This document shows, in pieces, positions 1 to 8,305 of a stretch of DNA of 48,000 nt. Every line of letters starts with the position of its first letter. Position 1 is the first letter of the stretch. A program made the position numbers and the translations under genes. Below the pieces are notes generated by a model, which saw nothing but the letters and a program-made list of their open reading frames with translations, was not told the DNA's origin and made no database searches. Location: positions 1-48,000 of the forward strand of contig CAJSYQ010000026.1 in NCBI GenBank assembly GCA_910574015.1, written 5' to 3'. The stretch comes from Eubacteriaceae bacterium (lineage in GTDB: Bacteria > Bacillota > Clostridia > Lachnospirales > Lachnospiraceae).

Positions 1-1
1 T

Positions 2-148
2 CAGGAGTTTCGGTTTGCTCTAAGCGAACAGATTCGCCAGCAGGTATTTTATGCCATTTTCGTAGAAAAAGTCGAAACCAGTATAAAATCAAATGCCCTA
101 ATAAATGCCTTAAAACAGCTAATTAAGAAACAGGGGCATCATTTATAA
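2..148 (+). CDS. C-terminal end of an unidentified protein (cut by window edge)
   Basis: An open frame runs in from the left edge and ends at TAA 146-148, giving 48 residues that end in QLIKKQGHHL. The composition (amphipathic, rich in Q, K, I and L, helix-like, no low-complexity run) looks like real coding sequence rather than a chance frame. I do not recognise the family. It is convergent with the hybrid kinase that ends at 254. The intervening 105 bp are AT-rich with no clear terminator. Confidence 0.45.
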   Translation, partial: QEFRFALSEQIRQQVFYAIFVEKVETSIKSNALINALKQLIKKQGHHL

Positions 149-253
149 AGTTGTAAAGTAGTGTTTTACAAAATGCTTTTAAGCATTTTTCATTTTGCTT
201 TTTAATCTCTTTCAAAATGCCAAAAGAAATATATATCCAAAAGAGCTTATTAT

Positions 254-1507
254 TTATACAGAATAAAATTTCTCCAAAGTCGAGAGCATTTTCTCTTGAC
301 TGACAGGTTTTGTCAGATGTGCATTCATTCCTGCATCAGTTGTCCTTCTTATATCTTCACTATATGCGTCTGCTGTCATAGCTATTATTGGGACTGTTAC
401 AGCGTCAGTTCTTGGCAATGTCCGGATTGATTTTGTAGCGGTCAGACCATCCATCACAGGCATTCTCACATCCATTAACACAGCATTAAAAGTATTCTCA
501 GGCGAATTATTAAAAATATTAACAGCAATCTGTCCATTTTCTGCCGTCATTACTTCAATCCCTTCATCTTCCAGCATAACTTTTGCAATTTCCATATTCA
601 GTGGGGTATCTTCAACTAACAGGACTTTCATGCCGTCCAGATGGGCGTTCCGTTCCTGTATGCTTTCCATTTTATTCTCTTTCTCTGCAATGCCAGACAT
701 TATCCCTGTATCAAATGTTACCTCCACAGTAAATTTACTGCCAACTCCCGGCTTGCTTGCTACCTTGATAATCCCCCCCATCAAATCAACCAGTTTTTTT
801 GTAATAGCCATTCCCAATCCGGTTCCCTTATACCCATTGCAATTTCCGCTATTTTCCTGTGTAAAGGAATCCCAAATTTTTTCCAAAAAATCCGGTTTCA
901 TACCAATTCCGGTATCCTCAATCTCAAAATGGTATGTCGCCTTTCCGTCTCCAGCAGAAACCTCCTTTACCTGAAAAAAGATTTTCCCTCCATCCGGGGT
1001 AAACTTAATGGCATTTGATAAAATATTGATAAGTACCTGACGCAGATGTAATTCATCGCCAATTAGCAGAGGATGATGGAATATACCAAACTCCCTGACA
1101 AAATCCACCTTTCTCTGTGCCAGCAGACTTTCTGCAATTAGTGCACAACCATTAATCACCTCACGTATATCCATCCGTTCATGGTTCATAACCATTCTGC
1201 CGCTTTCAATCCGGCTCATATCCAAAATATCGTTAATCAGGGATAGCAGATGTTTGGAAGAACTGTCAATTTTCCCTAGACAATCAAGAACCCTATCTTT
1301 ATCATCAAAATGTTTCATGGCAATACCTGTCATTCCAATAATGCCATTCAGGGGTGTCCGTATATCATGGGACATATGGGATAAAAAAGCACTTTTTTCC
1401 CTGCTGTTGTTCTCTGCCCGCAAAACGCTCTCTTGTAATGACAGATTTTCTGTTTCCAAAACCGCAATTTTCTTTTTTAACTTTTTCACTGTTTTCTTCT
1501 TTTTCAT
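254..1507 (-). CDS. hybrid histidine kinase with receiver domain, no sensor domain
   Basis: This is a 417-residue cytoplasmic two-component protein. A lysine-rich coiled coil (about 1-40) leads into a HisKA domain with motif SHMSHDIRTPLNG (His47). An HHATPase follows with N box NILSNAIKF, DTGIGM and GTGLGMAITK. A C-terminal receiver begins KVLLVEDTPLN, with phospho-Asp in VLMDVRMP and Lys in LTKPVS. A longer in-frame start exists at 1543, but GGAGGAGCT lies directly before the ATG at 1507, which decides the start. There are no membrane segments and no PAS or other sensor. It therefore resembles the C-terminal half of BarA-type hybrid kinases and may need a partner for input. It stands alone downstream of the phosphate operon, behind that operon's terminator. 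Confidence 0.9.
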   Translation of the reverse strand: MKKKKTVKKLKKKIAVLETENLSLQESVLRAENNSREKSAFLSHMSHDIRTPLNGIIGMTGIAMKHFDDKDRVLDCLGKIDSSSKHLLSLINDILDMSRIESGRMVMNHERMDIREVINGCALIAESLLAQRKVDFVREFGIFHHPLLIGDELHLRQVLINILSNAIKFTPDGGKIFFQVKEVSAGDGKATYHFEIEDTGIGMKPDFLEKIWDSFTQENSGNCNGYKGTGLGMAITKKLVDLMGGIIKVASKPGVGSKFTVEVTFDTGIMSGIAEKENKMESIQERNAHLDGMKVLLVEDTPLNMEIAKVMLEDEGIEVMTAENGQIAVNIFNNSPENTFNAVLMDVRMPVMDGLTATKSIRTLPRTDAVTVPIIAMTADAYSEDIRRTTDAGMNAHLTKPVSQEKMLSTLEKFYSV

Positions 1508-1614
1508 AGCTCCTCCATTCCAGTAATTATCTTGTTTACACAAGTTATTTTATACGATTTCCGTCTGATAAACCATAAAGGGCAGATAACAAGTATGTTA
1601 AAACTGCGTTAAAA

Positions 1615-1657
1615 ATATGCCGGGCATAGCCCTTATACGGGCTGTTTTCCGGCATAT
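1615..1657 (-). terminator. terminator after phoR
   Basis: Inverted repeat ATATGCCGG / CCGGCATAT with an inner AGCCC/GGGCT pairing, followed on the minus strand by a T run. It lies 12 bp past the phoR stop and closes the phosphate operon. Confidence 0.8.
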
Positions 1658-1668
1658 ATTTATCTTTA

Positions 1669-3342
1669 TTATTTTTTAGAAAATGCAATCGTTACCACCG
1701 TTCCCACATCCACAGTACTTTCCAGACTGAGCTTTGCATGGTGGTACAGAGCACCATGCTTTACTATGGCAAGACCAAGACCTGTTCCACCTACCTTTTT
1801 GGAATGGCTTTTATCCACCCGGTAAAAGCGTTCAAACACCCTGTCCTGATGTGATATAGGAATCCCGATTCCCGTATCACGCACAATCACATTCACGCCA
1901 TCTCCCGTCTGGTTTACCAAAACATCCACCGTACCATTTTCCTTGTTATATTTAATCGCATTGTCACAAAGGTTATAGAGCATTTCCTCCAAAATTTTAT
2001 GCACGCCTATAATCTCTGCCCTGCCGCCAATCAAATGAAAGGTAATATTCTTCTTATCGGCTTCTTTTTCCAACCGTCCGATTACTTCCTTTGACAATTC
2101 ATATAAATCCACCGTTTCCTTTTCATAAGGAATACTCTGCCCGTCAAGTTCAGAAATCTTAATAATATCATTGACTAACGTAATCAGCCGCTGTGCCTCA
2201 TCATAAATGGATTTTGAAAAGTCAGTCACATCATTTTCCAGAACATCGCCTGCTTTCATCAGTTCGGCAAAGCCAGAGATAGACGTCAGCGGAGTTTTCA
2301 GTTCATGGGAAACATTTGCCGTAAACTCCCGGCGCAGCATATCCCTTTTTTCACGTTCCGTAATATCCAGAATAACCACAACGGCCCCAATTACGGATTC
2401 CTTCTCATAAACCGGATTGGCAATCAGACTGTAACTGCGTTCCTCCCGCACCATCGTATTCTCTGCCTTTATTCCTGACAATACATCGGATATAACGCCT
2501 CTAAACTCTTTTGCCCGGCAGAACAGCAGGACACTCCTGTCTGCCGGAGGGGTAATCTCAAGCAGGTTTAATGCGGCAGAATTATAGGTCAGGAGATTGG
2601 TGTCTGCATCAATAACCAGAAAGCCCTCACTCATATTTTCTGTAATAAGGTTAAATTCTTTCTGTTTTTTGCGGGCGTCCGCAAGCTGTTCCCCTATCGT
2701 TTCTTTCTGGTCTGCAATTTTCCGTAACAGAGGTGTTAATTCCTCATATGTGTCATTATTTTCCGGTATTTCCAAATCCAGTTTGTTAATTGGTTCTATA
2801 ATGGCTTTTGATACCCTTGCGGAAAGCACCAGTGTTAAAATCAATGCGACAAACATAATGAATAAAATCGGCTGAAGCATCCCCATCAGAATGGTTACTA
2901 CCGTATACTGTTCTGTCGAAACCCGCAGTATGCTGCCATCGGAAAGCCGTATGGCATAATTCACTGTTTTTTCCGTCAGGGTTTTGGAGTACCTCGTACT
3001 CATGCCCTTCCCCTCTTTCATTGCCGTTTTAATTTCATCCCTGTCGGCATGATTATCCAGTTCGGACACATCTGCCCTGCTGTCGAACAATACCGTTCCA
3101 TTTTCATCAATCCATGTGATACGGTTATTTCCGGCAAGTCTGTTATTCTTGTTATCAAAACTGTCAAAATATCCGGCTCCCTCATTTTCAAGAGCATGTG
3201 CCAGAAAGCCGGCCTCATTGGCAAGCTCTTTCTGTATCTGCTTTTCAAAAAAATGAAACAAAAGCCCCATAATCAATGCAATGGTAGCTGCCAATACAAG
3301 ACAGACGGTAAGCAGTGACGAACGAAAAATTTTTTTATTCAT
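1669..3342 (-). CDS. phoR: phosphate sensor histidine kinase PhoR
   Basis: A 557-residue membrane sensor kinase of the PhoR/WalK class. A first membrane helix (about 8-32) and a second (about 150-174) flank an extracytoplasmic domain of about 115 residues. A juxtamembrane linker and a PAS domain (about 230-330) follow. The HisKA domain carries ANVSHELKTPLTS (His346). The ATPase domain has NLCDNAIKYN, DTGIGIP and GTGLGLAIVKHG. The family autophosphorylates and passes phosphate to PhoP. It is the last gene of the pst-pho operon and its start overlaps the phoP stop by 8 bp, which implies translational coupling. The position next to phoU and pst supports phosphate sensing rather than WalK-type wall sensing. 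Confidence 0.9.
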   Translation of the reverse strand: MNKKIFRSSLLTVCLVLAATIALIMGLLFHFFEKQIQKELANEAGFLAHALENEGAGYFDSFDNKNNRLAGNNRITWIDENGTVLFDSRADVSELDNHADRDEIKTAMKEGKGMSTRYSKTLTEKTVNYAIRLSDGSILRVSTEQYTVVTILMGMLQPILFIMFVALILTLVLSARVSKAIIEPINKLDLEIPENNDTYEELTPLLRKIADQKETIGEQLADARKKQKEFNLITENMSEGFLVIDADTNLLTYNSAALNLLEITPPADRSVLLFCRAKEFRGVISDVLSGIKAENTMVREERSYSLIANPVYEKESVIGAVVVILDITEREKRDMLRREFTANVSHELKTPLTSISGFAELMKAGDVLENDVTDFSKSIYDEAQRLITLVNDIIKISELDGQSIPYEKETVDLYELSKEVIGRLEKEADKKNITFHLIGGRAEIIGVHKILEEMLYNLCDNAIKYNKENGTVDVLVNQTGDGVNVIVRDTGIGIPISHQDRVFERFYRVDKSHSKKVGGTGLGLAIVKHGALYHHAKLSLESTVDVGTVVTIAFSKK

Positions 3343-4012
3343 TCCAATCGCCTCCTAATTTATAACCGATTCCTTTTATAGTCTGAATGAGTTTTCCGGC
3401 ATCCCCCAGTTTTACCCGCAGTTTCCGGATATGCACATCCAGCGTCCGGGATTCTGTATAATATTCCCCCCAGACACTGGTTAAAAGCCTGTCACGTTCC
3501 ACTACATTGCCCTCTGCCTCCAGCAGAACCATCAACAGCAGATATTCCTTATAGGAAAGCGATACCGCTTCCCCTGATACCGTAATAATATGTTTTGCAG
3601 GATTAACATACAGCCCGCCAATCGTATACGTTCTGTCATCCTGCGTTTTTTGGGAACGCCTCAGTACCGCCCGGATCCTTGAAATCAGTTCCATCGTTCC
3701 AAAAGGCTTTGCCACGTAATCATCCGCTCCCATATCAAGGCCTGTGACCTTATCAAATTCACTGCCCTTTGCGGTAAGCATAATCACAGGGATATGCGCA
3801 GTCGCTGCATTACCTTTCAGTTTATTCAGAATCGACAACCCGTCTTCTTCCGGCAGCATAATATCCAGCAAAACCAATTCCGGCAGTTCCGTATTTAGTC
3901 CCTGCCAAAATCCCTTTGGAGAAGAATGCCCCTGTACTTCAAATCCCTCTTTTGACAGCGCATAGCATACCAGCTTTCTTATATTATCATCATCTTCCAG
4001 CAGATAAATCAT
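3335..4012 (-). CDS. phoP: phosphate response regulator PhoP (OmpR family)
   Basis: A 225-residue response regulator. The N-terminal receiver begins MIYLLEDDDN, with phospho-Asp50 in LVLLDIMLP and Lys in VAKPFG. The C-terminal OmpR/PhoB winged helix includes SYKEYLLLMVLLEAEG and the TLDVHIRKLRVKLGD recognition region. The open frame extends upstream into phoU to 4144. AAAGGAGG lies 11 nt before the ATG at 4012, which is also where homology begins. It starts just past the phoU stop and overlaps phoR by 8 bp. The likely target is the 11-bp-spaced TTAAC box upstream of pstS (8212-8250). Confidence 0.92.
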   Translation of the reverse strand: MIYLLEDDDNIRKLVCYALSKEGFEVQGHSSPKGFWQGLNTELPELVLLDIMLPEEDGLSILNKLKGNAATAHIPVIMLTAKGSEFDKVTGLDMGADDYVAKPFGTMELISRIRAVLRRSQKTQDDRTYTIGGLYVNPAKHIITVSGEAVSLSYKEYLLLMVLLEAEGNVVERDRLLTSVWGEYYTESRTLDVHIRKLRVKLGDAGKLIQTIKGIGYKLGGDWNE

Positions 4013-4013
4013 G

Positions 4014-4697
4014 TTAACCGATTCCTCCTTTGGTGGAGCTTTCCTTATTTTCAGGTCTTTTCCGATGCTCTCCGGTAATGGAATAAATAACCCATTCCGC
4101 AATATTTTCTGCATGGTCGCCAATCCGCTCAAAATATTTTGCAATCATCAGCAAATCCATAAGAGCCTCCGCATCGTCGTGTCTCTCCGTTATTGATTTT
4201 ATCAACTCCCGCTTTACCTTGTCAAATAAATCATCCACGATATTATCATGTTCAATTACCAGCCAGGCAATATCCAGATTCATTTTTACAAAAGATTCAA
4301 TACTTTCTGACACCATTTTGATCGCTGCTTCTGCCATTTCCCGGATATGGGTTTCGCCAAGCGTTCCCTTTTTTGCCACATAAGGTGCAATCTCCACAAT
4401 ATCCGATGCCTGATCTCCAATCCGTTCCATATCGGATATCATTTTCAAAGCGGCTGAAACAACTCTCAAATCTTTTGCCACGGGCTGCTGCTGCAAAATC
4501 AGTTTCAGGCAGAGGGTTTCGATATCACGCTCTTTTTTATCAATCTGCGTATCCGCATCCAGACACATATTTTTGCTGTTTTCTTCATTATCCGTAAGAT
4601 ATTTTACCGCATTGGTAATTGCCTCCTCGCATAAGGCTCCCATGGTAACAAGTTCTGTATTAAGCTGCGATAACTGTCTGTCAAATTTATTCCGCAT
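4014..4697 (-). CDS. phoU: phosphate-signalling regulator PhoU
   Basis: A 227-residue all-helical PhoU protein with two repeated three-helix PhoU domains. The E/D-rich metal-binding motifs are typical: ISDMERIGDQASDIVE in the first repeat and YFERIGDHAENIAEWV in the second. In the family, PhoU joins the Pst transporter to the PhoR kinase and represses signalling when phosphate is plentiful. Its start overlaps the last base of pstB. Length and order (pstB-phoU-phoP-phoR) are usual for clostridia. Confidence 0.95.
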   Translation of the reverse strand: MRNKFDRQLSQLNTELVTMGALCEEAITNAVKYLTDNEENSKNMCLDADTQIDKKERDIETLCLKLILQQQPVAKDLRVVSAALKMISDMERIGDQASDIVEIAPYVAKKGTLGETHIREMAEAAIKMVSESIESFVKMNLDIAWLVIEHDNIVDDLFDKVKRELIKSITERHDDAEALMDLLMIAKYFERIGDHAENIAEWVIYSITGEHRKRPENKESSTKGGIG

Positions 4698-5449
4698 TAT
4701 CCAAACCTCCCTGTAATATAATCCTCTGTCCTCTGGTCAGACGGTGTGGAGAACATGGTCTGCGTATCATCAAACTCCACCACCTCGCCCAGCAGGAAGA
4801 ATGCTGTCTTATCTGCAATCCGCACTGCCTGCTGCATATTGTGGGTTACCATAATAATCGTATATTTTTCCTTCAGTTCCATTGCTAAATCTTCAATCTT
4901 TGAAGTGGAAATAGGGTCAAGGGCAGACGTCGGTTCATCCATCAGAAGGACTTCCGGCTCTACCGCCAGTGCCCTTGCAATGCAGAGCCTCTGCTGCTGG
5001 CCGCCACTCATGCCCAATGCACTCTTTTTCAAACGGTCTTTGCATTCCTCCCAGATTGCCGCCTGCGTCAGGGAACGCTCCACGATTTCATCCAACTTAA
5101 CCTTTGATTTGATTCCATGTATTCTTGGACCATAGGCAATATTATCATAAATACTCATTGGAAACGGATTCGGTTTTTGAAAGACCATGCCAACACGTTT
5201 CCGCAAAATGTTTACATCAATCCCCTTGTAAATGTCAATGCCGGAAAGCATAATTTCTCCTTCGATACGGCAGCTTTCCACCAAATCATTCATCCGGTTC
5301 AATGTTTTCAGATAAGTGGATTTTCCACAGCCAGAGGGGCCAATCAGCGCAGTGATTTTCTTTTCCGGGATTTCCATGTTGATACTTTTCAGGGCATGGC
5401 TCGCACCATACCATAAGTTTAAATTCTTTGTCGTGATAATGTGTTCCAT
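4697..5449 (-). CDS. pstB: phosphate ABC transporter ATP-binding protein PstB
   Basis: A 250-residue ABC ATPase that powers high-affinity phosphate uptake through PstC/PstA. Walker A is GPSGCGKST, the Q loop lies in [12 protein letters not shown] (a PstB hallmark), the signature is [17 protein letters not shown], Walker B is [13 protein letters not shown], and the switch His is in VTHNMQQA. The length is typical. It sits 4 bp after pstA and overlaps phoU by one base. Confidence 0.97.
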   Translation of the reverse strand: MEHIITTKNLNLWYGASHALKSINMEIPEKKITALIGPSGCGKSTYLKTLNRMNDLVESCRIEGEIMLSGIDIYKGIDVNILRKRVGMVFQKPNPFPMSIYDNIAYGPRIHGIKSKVKLDEIVERSLTQAAIWEECKDRLKKSALGMSGGQQQRLCIARALAVEPEVLLMDEPTSALDPISTSKIEDLAMELKEKYTIIMVTHNMQQAVRIADKTAFFLLGEVVEFDDTQTMFSTPSDQRTEDYITGRFG

Positions 5450-5453
5450 AACT

Positions 5454-6317
5454 TTAACCTCGTTTCTGTTTCAGTCTAACCGCCGCTATCTTTGCCGACA
5501 TATTGATAAGAAAGGTAAGTACAAGCAATATAGCGGCAACCGCAAACGCAACATCAAACTGCCCGCGCTCTTTCGCATATACATACATGGCAACGGTCAG
5601 GGTAGAACCCGCATTTCCCGCCTGCACTGCCTCTGGTACGGACAGCAGTTCATTTGCCATCCCTGCCGTAAAGAGAAGTGCGGCACTTTCACCTACCACT
5701 CTGCCCACCGATAAGATACAGCCGGTAACAATCCCATCAATGACACAGGGAATGACAACTGTACGAATCATATACCATTTGCCTGCCCCTAATCCAAGCG
5801 AACCTTCCCGGTATGCTTTTGGCACCGTTTTCAGGCTTTCCTGTGTGGTGCGTATAATCGTGGGCAATGTCATGATTGCCAGGGTGAGCGAACCGGCCAT
5901 CAGACTGGTTCCCAGAGAGAAAAACTGCACAAACAGGAGCATTCCCACCAGTCCATATATAATTGATGGGATTCCGGCAAGGGTTTCTGTTGCCAGTTCA
6001 ATGACCCGTACCAGTTTTTTATTCTTTGCATATTCGTTCAGATAAATCGCAGCCCCTACCCCAAGCGGCAGTACAATTACAAGCGTTATGATAATGATAT
6101 ATAAGGTATTCAGGATGTTTGGCAGAATCCCGACCGTACCACGCAAAAGGCTTGGTTTCGTAGAAACAAGCATCCATGAGATATGTGGAATGCCCCGGTA
6201 CAGGATATATCCAATCAGTCCGAGCAGGAGAGAGCAAATCAATCCTGCTGATAAAACCATCATCAGCTTTAAGATAGTATCCTTAATTTTTCTTGCTTTC
6301 GATATTGTATCAGTCAC
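5454..6317 (-). CDS. pstA: phosphate ABC transporter permease PstA
   Basis: A membrane permease of 287 residues with about six hydrophobic helices and the EAA-type loop [18 protein letters not shown] that contacts PstB. The start is uncertain. GTG at 6317 has GGAGG 8 nt upstream. An ATG at 6332 and a TTG at 6341 are in frame, but their purine runs are too close or weak. I chose the GTG. Unusually, 97 bp containing two hairpins separate it from pstC, while every other junction of this operon is tight. Confidence 0.93.
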   Translation of the reverse strand: MTDTISKARKIKDTILKLMMVLSAGLICSLLLGLIGYILYRGIPHISWMLVSTKPSLLRGTVGILPNILNTLYIIIITLVIVLPLGVGAAIYLNEYAKNKKLVRVIELATETLAGIPSIIYGLVGMLLFVQFFSLGTSLMAGSLTLAIMTLPTIIRTTQESLKTVPKAYREGSLGLGAGKWYMIRTVVIPCVIDGIVTGCILSVGRVVGESAALLFTAGMANELLSVPEAVQAGNAGSTLTVAMYVYAKERGQFDVAFAVAAILLVLTFLINMSAKIAAVRLKQKRG

Positions 6318-6337
6318 ATGTATTTCCTCCATTTTCC

Positions 6338-6419
6338 TCAAGAACGCTGTTTTTGCGTTCTTGATAGGTTTGCCTTAGTTCCACTTGGCATGGTATTTTC
6401 ATGCAATAGTGGAACTTCA
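6338..6419 (-). promoter_or_regulatory. two intercistronic hairpins between pstC and pstA
   Basis: On the minus strand, a long stem (AGGTTTG...CAAACCT enclosing AGTTCCACT...AGTGGAACT with inner GCATG/CATGC) begins over the pstC stop. A second perfect stem, AAGAACGC / GCGTTCTT, ends just before the pstA start region. Neither is followed by a T run. They could be a leaky attenuator, an mRNA-stability or processing element, or a small mobile palindrome. The function is inference. Confidence 0.55.
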
Positions 6420-7289
6420 AACCTTTTTTTTAATTACTACATTTAATATCAGGTTAATTGCCATAATGAACAGAAAAAGCACCAGTGCGATGGAAAATAA
6501 TGCCTGTCTCTGTAAGCCGGAAGAATAGGACATTTCACTGGCAACAGCAGTAGTCAGAAACCGGACGCTGCCAAACAGTTTCGGCATATTGGCAACATTT
6601 CCCGCTACCATCATAACCGCCATCGCTTCCCCGACTGCCCTGCCAATGCCTAATACAACCGCAGTGACAATGCCGCTTTTTGCGGCAGGCACAACCACCT
6701 TAAATACGGTTTCCGTCTTTGTCGCCCCCAGAGCAAGAGAAGCCTCCTCATATTCCTTTGGCACCGCCCCGATTGCCGTTTCCGATACGGAAATGACAGA
6801 GGGCAGAATCATAACAGCAAGGACAAGAATTGCCGAAAAGAGGTTTGCACCATCCGGGAGATGAAATATCTCCCTTACGCATGGAACAATGATGATCATT
6901 CCCACCAGCCCATAAACGACAGACGGGATTCCGGCAAGCAAATCTACCACATTCCTTACTGCACTGCTAACTTTCTTTGGGGACATCTTTGCCAGAAAAA
7001 TAGCACATAGCAGTCCAATCGGAACTCCTATGAGGATTGCCCCCAGAGTTCCGTATACGGATGTCAGGATAAAGGGAAGGATTCCATAGGAAGGCTTTGC
7101 AGAAGTAGATGCCCAGACCTTCCCAAACAGGAAATCTCCCAGACCGATATCCCGTATTGCCGGAATGCCGCTTATCAAGAGAAATATAGTAATTAGGACG
7201 ACAAACAGTATCGTCAGCAGACCGCATACCAAAAACAACAGGTTCATTGCCCTTTCCATCCACCTTGCTGTCTTTTTTATCTTTTCCAT
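6417..7289 (-). CDS. pstC: phosphate ABC transporter permease PstC
   Basis: A 290-residue inner-membrane permease, partner of PstA. It has about six transmembrane helices and the ATPase-contact loop AVPKEYEEASLALGATKTE. AGGAGGGG lies 5 nt before the ATG. It follows pstS closely within the operon. Family role: with PstA it forms the phosphate channel energised by PstB and fed by the lipoprotein PstS. Confidence 0.95.
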   Translation of the reverse strand: MEKIKKTARWMERAMNLLFLVCGLLTILFVVLITIFLLISGIPAIRDIGLGDFLFGKVWASTSAKPSYGILPFILTSVYGTLGAILIGVPIGLLCAIFLAKMSPKKVSSAVRNVVDLLAGIPSVVYGLVGMIIIVPCVREIFHLPDGANLFSAILVLAVMILPSVISVSETAIGAVPKEYEEASLALGATKTETVFKVVVPAAKSGIVTAVVLGIGRAVGEAMAVMMVAGNVANMPKLFGSVRFLTTAVASEMSYSSGLQRQALFSIALVLFLFIMAINLILNVVIKKKV

Positions 7290-7306
7290 AACAGCCCCTC
7301 CTGTAA

Positions 7307-8158
7307 TTACCGTTTGACAGGAACAGCACCTGCCTCTGTAATAAGGCTGTCTGCCTGTTCGCTGGTAGCGAAGTCGAAAAACTCCTGTGCAGCTTTAGAA
7401 AGAGCAGTGTCCTTTTTTGTGACCAGCACGAAGTTTCTCTGGACTTTGTATTTCCCATCCTGAATACTTTCTGTTGTCGGGCTTACCCCTTCCACGCTGA
7501 CCATCTTTACCGTATCACCAACCGAGGCAACCGATGCATAGCCAATGGCATTTGGATTGCCGGATACCGTCTGCACGACATCGCCCGTAGACGTAAGTTC
7601 CTGTGAATACTTGCATTTATCCTTTGTGCCTGTCACTTCCTCAAAACCGTCTCTTGTGCCGGAAGCCGCCTCACGCCCAATACAGACAATCGGTGCGTCG
7701 CTGCCGCCAACCTCTTTCCAGTTGGTAATCTCACCACTGTAAATCTTCCCTATCTGATCAATTGTTAAATCTGTTGCCGGATTATCAGGATTGACTATGA
7801 TTCCGATTCCATCAATGGCAACTACCGTTCCCTGTAAATCTGCTGTTTCATCTTCCTTCAGGTCACGACTTGCCAGTCCGATATCACATCTTCCTTCCGC
7901 TACTGCCTGTATACCGGAACTAGAACCCGTTGGATTGTATGTAACCTTTATATTTCCATGTTCCTCCATATAGGCTTCACTCAAAAATCCAATGACTTTC
8001 TCCATTGAAGTGGAACCGTCGGTGGCTATTGTTTGTGAACTCTTAGTTGTCTCATTTGCTGTACTTTTGTCAGTGAACGAACCAGCATTGCCGCTACATC
8101 CTGTCAATACCCCTGTCATAAGTGTAAAAACGGTTGCAATCATAATAAATTTTTTCAT
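7307..8158 (-). CDS. pstS: phosphate-binding lipoprotein PstS
   Basis: A 283-residue extracytoplasmic phosphate-binding protein. It starts with a lipoprotein signal (MKKFIMIATVFTLMTGVLTGC, lipobox LTGC). The phosphate-binding PBP fold has typical motifs: IATDGSTSMEKVIGFL, NPTGSSSGIQAV, ASRDLK and GREAASGTRDGFEEV. A GTG at 8167 is in frame but lies 1 nt from the ribosome site. The ATG at 8158 has AAAGGAG at 10 nt and begins the signal peptide. It is the first gene of the operon, as expected for the most abundant component, and is controlled by the Pho-box promoter upstream. Confidence 0.96.
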   Translation of the reverse strand: MKKFIMIATVFTLMTGVLTGCSGNAGSFTDKSTANETTKSSQTIATDGSTSMEKVIGFLSEAYMEEHGNIKVTYNPTGSSSGIQAVAEGRCDIGLASRDLKEDETADLQGTVVAIDGIGIIVNPDNPATDLTIDQIGKIYSGEITNWKEVGGSDAPIVCIGREAASGTRDGFEEVTGTKDKCKYSQELTSTGDVVQTVSGNPNAIGYASVASVGDTVKMVSVEGVSPTTESIQDGKYKVQRNFVLVTKKDTALSKAAQEFFDFATSEQADSLITEAGAVPVKR

Positions 8159-8194
8159 ATTGAACACACTCCTTTGTTTTTTTTGTATGAACCA

Positions 8195-8250
8195 AGTATA
8201 CCGTCCCCAATGTTAACTCTAAAAGTGCATATATGTTAATTGTAAGTTAA
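8195..8250 (-). promoter_or_regulatory. Pho-box promoter of the pst operon
   Basis: On the minus strand, TTAAC(A/T) occurs at 8250-8246, 8239-8235 and 8216-8212. The steps are 11 and 23 bp, so the half-sites fall on one DNA face. This matches the TTAACA direct repeats with 11-bp period known for Firmicutes PhoP. A -10 box TATACT (8200-8195) lies about 10 bp past the last repeat, and there is no good -35. That is the layout of a PhoP-activated promoter. Confidence 0.75.
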
Positions 8251-8260
8251 TTGCACTGCA

Positions 8261-8290
8261 AAAGGCATAGAATATTTCATCTATGCCTTT
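8261..8290 (-). terminator. terminator after the relaxase gene
   Basis: Perfect 10-bp stem AAAGGCATAG / CTATGCCTTT, with T runs on both sides. It lies just past the mob stop (8306) and separates the mobile element from the pst promoter. Confidence 0.75.
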
Positions 8291-8305
8291 TAACAACGGA
8301 ATTAT

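Noticed and set aside
3335-4144. Longer PhoP start at 4144
   Set aside because: The extra 44 residues lie inside phoU in another frame, and the strong ribosome site lies before the ATG at 4012.
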